This document shows positions 1 to 4,696 of a stretch of DNA of 6,504 bases, piece by piece. Positions within the stretch are counted from its first letter, which is position 1, and every line of letters starts with the position of its first letter. A program made the position numbers and the translations under genes. The notes under the pieces are model-generated. The model was not told where the DNA came from. It did not search any database and worked only from the letters and a program-made list of their open reading frames with translations. Location: NCBI GenBank assembly GCA_964639445.1, contig CAZXDA010000038.1:1-6504 (forward strand), read 5' to 3'. The DNA is from 2-01-FULL-49-22 sp964639445 (GTDB lineage Bacteria > Patescibacteriota > Saccharimonadia > Saccharimonadales > UBA10212).

Positions 1-1005
1 GAAGGAATCGTCGTAGTACTTAACGTGGTCAAGCTCGCGTACAAATTCCAAGCGATGTTCCAGTCCGGAAAAAGTAGTTAATACCCGACGAGCTGCCTCG
101 ACTTTGACTTGGCCTTCGACTTCGCTTAGGCTGAACCAAAAAGCCGTCAGCGTGGCACAAACATTCTGCCAGTTGTGCTTACCGATTAGTTTTAGCTGGT
201 CTGTTTTAATAACTTCGGTTTCATTCTCGCCTACAACAATCATGCCATCTTCTCGAACGCGGCCCCCCGGAGCAGCGAAATAGGGAATTTTTATACCAGG
301 TGAATGGCCGGCAATTTTCTGAGAATTTGCGTCTCCAGCTTTGTAGATGGCGATGTCATCTGTTTTTTGGTAGCGAAACAGGTTGGCTTTGGCGTCCAAA
401 TAATCTCCCATATCGGGGTGCCAGTCCATATGTTCTTCCGTAATCATCAGGCAAACAGCGATGCGCGGGCTATAGGGGAAGCGGTAAAGTTGGAAGTTTG
501 TCAACTCAAGTACAACCCAATCACCCGGCTTTAGCTCATGTATGAAGTCGAGCGGCGGCCGGCCGATGTTGCCGCCTAAAAATGCCTTATGGCCAGCCGT
601 CTCGAGCAGTTTGGTAATTAAAGTGCTGGTTGTGCCTTTGCCCTTGCTGCCGGTTACACCAATGATGTCTTTAGTCGGGCTGTTCTCAAAGAAGATGTGC
701 TGGACAGTAGTAACTTTTTGCCAGATAGGATGATCAGACGGAAAGATTTTTCTTAATCCCCGATGTGTTGGCGTATAGATTATTTTGTCGCAGGACTCAA
801 CACCGCTTAAATAGCTGAAATCATCTACGTTGCCGGTTATCCCAGGACTTCTTTGAGCATTAATAAACTGAACCTTAACCTTGTCTGATTGTGGCGGAAA
901 ATCATCCCTCGGCTCTTCGTTGACAATCAAATATTCATGCTCCGGCCCAAAGAACTTAAAGGCGCTCTGGCCTTCCAGCCCCCAGCCGACAATGCCAATT
1001 TTCAT
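1..1005 (-). CDS. murD: UDP-N-acetylmuramoyl-L-alanine:D-glutamate ligase (MurD), C-terminus outside window
   Basis: MurD is the cytoplasmic ATP-dependent ligase that adds D-glutamate to UDP-MurNAc-L-Ala in peptidoglycan synthesis. I translated the minus strand from the ATG at 1005-1003: 335 residues are open to the window edge, against roughly 450 for a full MurD, so the end is cut off by the window, not by mutation. Visible motifs in order: an N-terminal Rossmann-like start (MKIGIVGWGLEG); the Mur-ligase P-loop GVTGSKGKGTT at residues 116-126; ELTNFQL at 167-173, matching the usual ELSSFQL; TEEHMDWH at 189-196; a lysine in AKANLFR (K206) where the family has its carbamylated lysine; GKHNWQN at 275-281; GLEHR near 314-318; and DDS at 332-334, matching the NDSKAT region. 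Several motifs are variant but all are present. It starts 4 nt after the response regulator stop with only a weak Shine-Dalgarno, which suggests translational coupling. Confidence 0.93.
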   Translation of the reverse strand, partial: MKIGIVGWGLEGQSAFKFFGPEHEYLIVNEEPRDDFPPQSDKVKVQFINAQRSPGITGNVDDFSYLSGVESCDKIIYTPTHRGLRKIFPSDHPIWQKVTTVQHIFFENSPTKDIIGVTGSKGKGTTSTLITKLLETAGHKAFLGGNIGRPPLDFIHELKPGDWVVLELTNFQLYRFPYSPRIAVCLMITEEHMDWHPDMGDYLDAKANLFRYQKTDDIAIYKAGDANSQKIAGHSPGIKIPYFAAPGGRVREDGMIVVGENETEVIKTDQLKLIGKHNWQNVCATLTAFWFSLSEVEGQVKVEAARRVLTTFSGLEHRLEFVRELDHVKYYDDSF

Positions 1006-1009
1006 GGGC

Positions 1010-1381
1010 CTATTTCTTTTTCAACTGTTCCTTAATAAGGTCAGCGACTTGCTTAGGGGTCATCTCGGCTTTAACCACATACGCGCGGACATTTAGACCC
1101 TTTAGAGCATCCGGCGCCTCTTGTTCGCCAACATTGGTGAGGATTACGACTGGAGTGTTCTTGCCCCAGTCGGTTTTGCGCATTTTAACCAGCATTTCGT
1201 CACCGTTCATTTCCGGCATCATCAGATCTAGTAGCACGATATCGGGCTTCATTTCTTCAACCAGCTTCAGCCCGAGCTTACCGTTTTCAGCAATTTGCAC
1301 CTCGTGCCCCTCGGCCTCAAACTTCAACCGATACATCTGGGCAATAGCTAAATCATCCTCAACAATCGCAACCTTAGACAT
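1010..1381 (-). CDS. Single-domain CheY-like response regulator (receiver only)
   Basis: This 123-residue protein is a complete receiver domain without an output domain. Acidic pocket residues E8, D9 and D10 lie in VAIVEDD; the phosphoacceptor is D52 in LLDLMMPEMNG; the switch threonine is T82 in VVILTN; the conserved lysine is K104 in YVVKAEMTP, where the usual K-P is replaced by K-A. All key residues are intact, so phosphorylation competence is expected. Without a DNA-binding or enzymatic domain it should act through protein contacts or as a phosphate relay or sink. It is first in a minus-strand unit with murD, 4 nt apart. The only histidine kinase in the window (4689-6071) is a candidate partner, but it is distant and on the other strand, so pairing is inference. 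Confidence 0.95.
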   Translation of the reverse strand: MSKVAIVEDDLAIAQMYRLKFEAEGHEVQIAENGKLGLKLVEEMKPDIVLLDLMMPEMNGDEMLVKMRKTDWGKNTPVVILTNVGEQEAPDALKGLNVRAYVVKAEMTPKQVADLIKEQLKKK

Positions 1382-1388
1382 TACCTAC

Positions 1389-1417
1389 ATAGTACACCTA
1401 AGAAAATACAGCGTCTA
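1389..1417 (-). promoter_or_regulatory. Candidate promoter of the response regulator-murD unit, leaderless type
   Basis: On the minus strand TAGACG (1417-1412, 4 of 6 matches to TTGACA) is followed after 17 bp by TACTAT (1394-1389, 4 of 6 matches to TATAAT). Only 7 nt (GTAGGTA) separate the -10 box from the ATG, so the transcript would begin at or next to the start codon. The match to consensus is moderate. Confidence 0.45.
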
Positions 1418-1423
1418 GAGATA

Positions 1424-1432
1424 TGTTAGAAT
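1424..1432 (+). promoter_or_regulatory. Extended -10 promoter of the arginine decarboxylase gene, leaderless type
   Basis: TGTTAGAAT matches the extended -10 pattern TGnTAnAAT. No good -35 hexamer sits at the usual distance, which is normal for extended -10 promoters. The ATG at 1440 follows after 7 nt, so the predicted transcript start coincides with the start codon and no Shine-Dalgarno could be transcribed. Confidence 0.5.
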
Positions 1433-1439
1433 CGAGATT

Positions 1440-1913
1440 ATGCTTATACAAGTTGCATCCGGTACCGGTAAGGCCCATACCAAATTGGCGGCATTTGACG
1501 CTGCGCTGCATGAGGCCGGCGTGGCCAATTATAATCTTATAAAGTTAAGTTCCATTATCCCGCCGGGCTCGGTGATAAAGGTTAAAACTCCGGTAGAAAT
1601 CCAACCGGGTAAATGGGGCGATAGGCTGTATGTGGTTATGACCGATATACGTGTTGACACGCCGAACATGGAGGCCTGGGCCGGCATCGGCTGGGTGCAG
1701 GACAAAAAAACCGGCAAGGGCTTTTTTGTCGAACACGAAGGTACCAATGAAAAGAGTGTCCGCCGCGACATTAAAGCCAGCCTAGAGGCTATGCAAGGGA
1801 TTCGCGGAGTAGATTTTGACGGGATGCATGTGGAAATTATCGGTCGCACGTGTACGGACGACCCGGTTTGTGCTTTAGCGATTGCCGTTTTCCAAGCCAG
1901 CGATTGGCGTTAG
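1440..1913 (+). CDS. pdaD: Pyruvoyl-dependent arginine decarboxylase
   Basis: The family converts arginine to agmatine and CO2 using a pyruvoyl group made by self-cleavage. The 157-residue product follows the family from near its N-terminus: KLAAFDAALHEAGVANYNL, then LIKLSSIIPPGS, whose Ser37-Ser38 pair corresponds to the known Ser-Ser processing site (ISSIMPP in the archaeal enzyme); cleavage would give a short beta chain and an alpha chain starting with pyruvoyl-38. VEHEG at 97-101 matches the conserved acidic segment (EYEG) near the active site, and a Cys- and Ala-rich strand (DPVCALAIAVF) closes the protein. The archaeal enzyme is about 165 residues, so this copy has a slightly shorter N-terminus. 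The ATG is favoured because the extended -10 sits 7 nt upstream. The role could be polyamine supply or acid/arginine metabolism; no agmatine-using or transport gene is adjacent. Confidence 0.88.
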   Translation: MLIQVASGTGKAHTKLAAFDAALHEAGVANYNLIKLSSIIPPGSVIKVKTPVEIQPGKWGDRLYVVMTDIRVDTPNMEAWAGIGWVQDKKTGKGFFVEHEGTNEKSVRRDIKASLEAMQGIRGVDFDGMHVEIIGRTCTDDPVCALAIAVFQASDWR

Positions 1914-1916
1914 CAC

Positions 1917-1945
1917 TTTACTTTTCTTACTAAAGATGATATAAA
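1917..1945 (+). promoter_or_regulatory. Candidate promoter of the GC-rich membrane protein cassette
   Basis: TTTACT (1917-1922, 4 of 6 to TTGACA) and TATAAA (1940-1945) are separated by 17 bp, immediately after the stop of the arginine decarboxylase. Transcription would start near 1952 and give a leader of about 70 nt, unlike the leaderless-type units elsewhere in the window. No terminator is visible before it, so read-through from upstream is also possible. Confidence 0.45.
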
Positions 1946-1952
1946 TATACCG

Positions 1953-2016
1953 AGGGATGAGATATTCCCTTAGAGGTGTAACCTAGTCCTTTAAACTCGA
2001 CTCCATCTGGAGGTGG
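1953..2016 (+). promoter_or_regulatory. Structured 5' leader with strong Shine-Dalgarno
   Basis: The Shine-Dalgarno GGAGGTGG (2009-2016) lies 5 nt before the ATG at 2022 and decides that start over the in-frame GTG at 2013. Its GGAG (2009-2012) can pair with CTCC (2001-2004) across a 4-nt loop, and an upstream hairpin AGGGA/TCCCT (1953-1957 with 1966-1970) is possible. Both stems are short, so regulation by hiding the ribosome site is only a suggestion. Confidence 0.4.
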
Positions 2017-2021
2017 TCTGG

Positions 2022-2561
2022 ATGCTGCGCAAGCTGAAGCTGGCGCTGCCGGCCATCTCTTTGATGGCCGTGTTGTACTATGCGGATGAGTTCGCCTTCG
2101 CGCCGCCGATCATCGCTGTAACGGCGTGGTTGGGGATGTGGGGGCTAATCTTCCTCATCCCGGCCTACTGGCTCTTCGATTACTTGCTTGGGAGTCTGGC
2201 GCTCGGGATCGTAATTAGGAGAAGCGAAGGCATCGCAGTTAACCGTCCCGGCGTTTTGGGATGGTTGCTGCGTGGGTTGCAGCGATGGTTCAACTCGTTC
2301 GCATCTGCCATGCCCGCGGTGAACAGAAAACTCTCGCCGGAAGGCGCCAGACGGGTAAGGGTTGTCGGCTTTGTGTTCGCCTCCTACTTCGGGACGGCAT
2401 TTCTGACCATGCCGGCGATGTACTTGTTGGGGCAGCGCAAGTACCTGCGGGTGCTGACTGCCGCCAGCGCGGCGATCTACGCCGTGACGTACGTTGGCAA
2501 GTACGCCCTCGGTACCTTTGTCGTCATCTTCCTGGTGAAGGTGGTGATCGGCTGGCTGTAA
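2022..2561 (+). CDS. Unrecognised small multi-pass membrane protein
   Basis: I do not recognise the family. The 179-residue product starts with a basic end (MLRKLKLALP) and is strongly hydrophobic: likely membrane segments at about 7-22, 30-48 and 50-65 (possibly a helical pair broken by P47), 113-136 and 144-177 (possibly two). A basic amphipathic stretch between about 66 and 112 (IRRSEG, LLRGLQRWF, EGARRVR) should face the cytoplasm. No enzyme or transporter motif stands out. The start is the ATG at 2022 because GGAGGTGG is 5 nt upstream; this is one of only two strong Shine-Dalgarno sites in the window. Codon choice is visibly richer in G and C at third positions than in the flanking genes, and a perfect inverted repeat follows the stop after 14 nt, so the unit looks like a self-contained, possibly acquired cassette. 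Confidence 0.75.
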   Translation: MLRKLKLALPAISLMAVLYYADEFAFAPPIIAVTAWLGMWGLIFLIPAYWLFDYLLGSLALGIVIRRSEGIAVNRPGVLGWLLRGLQRWFNSFASAMPAVNRKLSPEGARRVRVVGFVFASYFGTAFLTMPAMYLLGQRKYLRVLTAASAAIYAVTYVGKYALGTFVVIFLVKVVIGWL

Positions 2562-2575
2562 GACTACACCCCTAC

Positions 2576-2609
2576 AGATGGGCTTGGCGCGGTCGCGCCA
2601 AGCCCATCT
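2576..2609. terminator. Perfect 16-bp inverted repeat between convergent genes, probable terminator
   Basis: The arm AGATGGGCTTGGCGCG (2576-2591) is repeated exactly in inverse at 2594-2609 with only GT between. On the plus strand the stem is followed by a pyrimidine-rich CCCTTCTTT (2613-2621), a weak intrinsic-terminator tail; on the minus strand no T-run follows. The last arm base is also the last base of the TGA stop of the minus-strand gene. It may terminate both convergent units, or mark a cassette edge. Confidence 0.7.
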
Positions 2610-3499
2610 CAACCCTTCTTTCGAATTATAAATTTCTTCAGCATTTTAACCGGCTTATAAGATTGTTTAGCCTTTCTAAGGCTATTAATACCCAAATCCT
2701 GCTCCCAATTGACATATAGACAACCACGTCGTAACAGATCCTGTGCAGCCTGACTGGTTAGAAAGACGTCAATGTTATCGTAGTTGGTCAGGGTTTTGTG
2801 GAAGTGGGTTATTGCGTAATCACCTCTTGGCTCATGAATTGAGAATCCAGTCGGTTTATTATCTACATGCATCAGTAACAGAGTTAAATCAAAGTAGTGC
2901 GAGTTATCGAGCAGTATCTTCAAGGCCTGCTTTTCCTGTTTTATGTCTTTATCGGCCTTATTCTTAACCTTGGACCATTCGTCAAAAATAGACATTACTG
3001 TTTCTCTGGCCGATACATCATTTATATCAGCCGCGCAAACGTCAAAACGGCCACTAAAGTTCCTGACAAAACGGTTGTATTTTTTCCGCTTTTCGCTGAA
3101 TTTTTCACCTGGCAAATGCGCGTGCTCTTCTACTAAATAGGTATAGTCGTGGTTATCTTCATCCTCAAAAAAATTAAAACCATTTTTATGAGAGATATTT
3201 TCAATTACCACCTCTGGCACTAGCTTGAGTTCTTTGGCCGAAGAGAGCAGCTTATTCAGAGATTCGTCAATTTGCTTACCGCCCAAAAGTGAAAGGACGG
3301 GCCGGCCAGTAAGGTAATCAGGCAAGTGAATAACCAAATTACTATTGAGGTCTGATACTTCAGTCGAGCCGTCAGTGTTCCAGCTGAAAAGTGAAATAAA
3401 GTTAAAATCCGAATATGGTTCAAATGAGCTGGTGATGGCCTCCACATCTTTTTGATGCTTGATGTCTAACTTTGAGAATTTCGGAAATTTGGCAATCAT
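2609..3499 (-). CDS. DUF2156 / phosphatidylglycerol lysyltransferase C-terminal-like protein (GNAT fold)
   Basis: The 296-residue protein matches DUF2156, the GNAT-fold family related to the catalytic domain of lysyl-phosphatidylglycerol synthase, which transfers amino acids from aminoacyl-tRNA. Visible family signatures: PYSDFNF at 28-34 near the N-terminus, YLV then LPGEKFSEKRKKYNRF at about 121-144, KPTGFSIHE at 215-223, HFHK at 232-235, and EQDLGINSLRKAKQSY at 266-281, followed by a basic tail. There are no membrane segments and no flippase-like N-terminal half, so it is the soluble stand-alone form. The substrate cannot be read from sequence; aminoacylation of a lipid or cell-wall precursor is a family-based guess. 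The ATG at 3499 is chosen because a TATAGT box ends 6 nt upstream. It ends in TGA at the convergent hairpin and is divergent from the signalling cluster. Confidence 0.85.
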   Translation of the reverse strand: MIAKFPKFSKLDIKHQKDVEAITSSFEPYSDFNFISLFSWNTDGSTEVSDLNSNLVIHLPDYLTGRPVLSLLGGKQIDESLNKLLSSAKELKLVPEVVIENISHKNGFNFFEDEDNHDYTYLVEEHAHLPGEKFSEKRKKYNRFVRNFSGRFDVCAADINDVSARETVMSIFDEWSKVKNKADKDIKQEKQALKILLDNSHYFDLTLLLMHVDNKPTGFSIHEPRGDYAITHFHKTLTNYDNIDVFLTSQAAQDLLRRGCLYVNWEQDLGINSLRKAKQSYKPVKMLKKFIIRKKG

Positions 3500-3505
3500 T
3501 TTTTA

Positions 3506-3511
3506 ACTATA
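3506..3511 (-). promoter_or_regulatory. -10 box of the DUF2156 gene, leaderless type
   Basis: TATAGT on the minus strand (3511-3506) is followed by TAAAAA and then the ATG at 3499, placing the predicted transcript start on the start codon. A weak -35 (ATAACA, 3533-3528) lies 16 bp upstream. The intergenic space shared with the divergent gene is only 56 bp. Confidence 0.5.
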
Positions 3512-3527
3512 TCTCAATCAATAAAAA

Positions 3528-3538
3528 TGTTATACAAT
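3528..3538 (+). promoter_or_regulatory. Extended -10 promoter of the signalling cluster
   Basis: TGTTATACAAT contains an extended -10 reading TGnTATACA (or TACAAT in the other register) and resembles TGTTAGAAT upstream of the arginine decarboxylase. No convincing -35 is present; the expected -35 zone overlaps the opposing -10 of the DUF2156 gene. The transcript leader before the ATG at 3556 would be about 10 nt, with no Shine-Dalgarno. Confidence 0.5.
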
Positions 3539-3555
3539 CAGATCATAACCGCTTT

Positions 3556-4368
3556 ATGAGCTCAAAACTAAAATTATATGCCGGTGTAAGTACTGCAATC
3601 TTTGCGTTTTTTACTGTTTGGTGGGTGCTTCTTTATACACATCACGCTCCTCGCCATTTTACGGGCGATAATTTTAGCGATACGTACGGAATTTTGGCGA
3701 CTGTTGGTGGCCTTGGCGGCATTGTTATAGCTAAAAGATGGGGCGGTTTTAAGAGTCTAATGGGCAAATCGGTAATGTTTTTTTCTATTGGTCTGCTGTT
3801 CCAAGCCCTAGGCCAGTTTGTCTACTCCCTATATTTCTTTTATCTGCATCAGGATATTCCATACCCTTCCTGGGGTGATGTGGGCTATTTTGGCAGCGTA
3901 TTGCTTTATATCTACGCTATCTACATCTTGGCTAAAGTGGCAGGTGCTAATTTTTCTTTGAGAAGATTCGGCAACAAAATACTTGCCGTTACAGTGCCGG
4001 CTGCTCTACTTATAGTTTCATACTATGTTTTCCTACAAAACTATACTTACAGCCAACCCTTAACCGCTTTTTTGGATTTTGGCTATCCGTTTGGTGAGGC
4101 CATATACATTTCACTGGCTATTCTAACTTTTATGTTTTCCAGAAGGATCTTGGGCGGTATTATGCGCTGGCGTATATTGCTACTGCTACTAGCTCTAGCG
4201 GCCCAATATGCAGCGGATTTCTTCTTTCTGCTCAGAGATACCAGGGGTGAGTGGTATGCCGGCGGGCCGAGCGATTTTCTTTACCTTATAGCCTACTACG
4301 TGATGATTCTGGCGCTGCTTAGCATAGGTGCAGCCTATCAAAAAATAGGCGTCTCAGGAGGCCGATAA
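3556..4368 (+). CDS. Multi-pass membrane protein, candidate sensor of the adjacent kinase
   Basis: The protein is 270 residues from the ATG at 3556; an upstream in-frame TTG at 3472 is rejected because it lies inside the divergent gene and before the promoter. About eight membrane segments are visible (roughly 6-27, 43-61, 71-97, 107-128, 142-160, 173-196, 204-226, 237-260). Three helices begin with related acidic-aromatic signatures: YPSWGDVGYF (103-112), DFGYPFGEAIY (174-184) and GGPSDFLYLIAYY (236-248). From memory this spacing resembles the multi-helix N-terminal sensor domains of some GGDEF proteins, but here it is a separate protein with almost no cytoplasmic part. It overlaps the next gene by 1 nt (TAATG), and a histidine kinase without membrane segments follows. 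A receptor role is inferred; a transporter-like role is not excluded. Confidence 0.82.
   Translation: MSSKLKLYAGVSTAIFAFFTVWWVLLYTHHAPRHFTGDNFSDTYGILATVGGLGGIVIAKRWGGFKSLMGKSVMFFSIGLLFQALGQFVYSLYFFYLHQDIPYPSWGDVGYFGSVLLYIYAIYILAKVAGANFSLRRFGNKILAVTVPAALLIVSYYVFLQNYTYSQPLTAFLDFGYPFGEAIYISLAILTFMFSRRILGGIMRWRILLLLLALAAQYAADFFFLLRDTRGEWYAGGPSDFLYLIAYYVMILALLSIGAAYQKIGVSGGR
4356..4361 (+). promoter_or_regulatory. Strong Shine-Dalgarno of the 90-residue gene
   Basis: AGGAGG lies 6 nt before the ATG at 4368, inside the end of the membrane protein gene. It fixes the start and shows that Shine-Dalgarno initiation is used for this internal gene. Confidence 0.75.
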
Positions 4369-4640
4369 TGGACGTTTATTCTAAAGCCGCCGAGAAAATC
4401 ATTAAAGAGCAGGAATATATCATTGGGCCTCTGGCTTTGGAGCAGGCAAGCAAGGCCGACGGCTTAACAGTCGAAGACCATACGGTCAAAATTACTGGCG
4501 ATAGAATTCATGCGCTGGAGAGTTTAGTTGAACAATACCGCGAGCTGTTCGGCCAGACATCGGTAGAAGTCTGCAAAGAAGCCACCAGAGCCTACTTCTC
4601 GAACCTACCGCCACAAGAAGTTCCAAGTTTGCTGCGCTAA
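4368..4640 (+). CDS. Small soluble protein of unknown function between membrane sensor and kinase
   Basis: I do not recognise this 90-residue protein. It is acidic to neutral, has no membrane segment or signal peptide, and looks mainly helical: an N-terminal helix (YSKAAEKIIKEQEYIIGPLALEQASKA, about 4-30), a possible beta hairpin (LTVEDHTVKITG, 33-44), then helices around HALESLVEQYRELFG (48-62) and SVEVCKEATRAYF (65-77), ending in a proline-containing tail. Its ATG overlaps the stop of the membrane gene by 1 nt and carries a perfect AGGAGG, so it is certainly expressed with it. The histidine kinase begins 48 nt downstream. The position suggests a linker or modulator between receptor and kinase, but nothing in the sequence proves that. 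Confidence 0.8.
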   Translation: MDVYSKAAEKIIKEQEYIIGPLALEQASKADGLTVEDHTVKITGDRIHALESLVEQYRELFGQTSVEVCKEATRAYFSNLPPQEVPSLLR

Positions 4641-4657
4641 TAGCTGTAATTTATACT
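4629..4657 (+). promoter_or_regulatory. Candidate internal promoter before the histidine kinase
   Basis: TTGCTG (4629-4634) and TATACT (4652-4657) are separated by 17 bp, at the end of the 90-residue gene. The predicted start near 4664 falls on an ATG that opens a 10-codon ORF, and 25 nt before the kinase ATG. The kinase may therefore be transcribed both with the cluster and alone. Confidence 0.4.
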
Positions 4658-4663
4658 AGGCTT

Positions 4664-4696
4664 ATGCTTAGAAAAGAGTGGCTTGGCAATGGCTAA
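4664..4696 (+). CDS. Possible 10-codon leader ORF overlapping the kinase start
   Basis: ATG at 4664 opens a 10-residue reading frame (MLRKEWLGNG) ending in TAA at 4694-4696, out of frame with the kinase and overlapping its ATG by 8 nt. It begins 6 nt after the TATACT box, the same spacing as the leaderless starts elsewhere in the window. Its size makes chance occurrence quite possible. Confidence 0.2.
   Translation: MLRKEWLGNG

Noticed and set aside
304..534. Plus-strand open frames across murD (304-534, 542-733, 881-1096)
   Set aside because: The minus strand gives a continuous MurD with all motifs; these are shadows.
2609..2611. TGA recoding as glycine, as known in some CPR lineages
   Set aside because: TGA ends the DUF2156 gene exactly where the family ends and at a hairpin, and the other conserved genes read normally with TGG for Trp.
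2145..2612. Open frame on the minus strand opposite the GC-rich membrane gene, and the plus-strand frame 2261-2719
   Set aside because: Both are Arg/His/Gln-rich or low-complexity, lack a ribosome site, and overlap the palindrome and a better-supported gene; typical shadows in GC-rich coding sequence.
3472..3555. TTG upstream extension of the 8-helix membrane protein
   Set aside because: It lies within the start of the divergent DUF2156 gene and upstream of the extended -10 box; the ATG at 3556 begins a normal basic end before the first helix.
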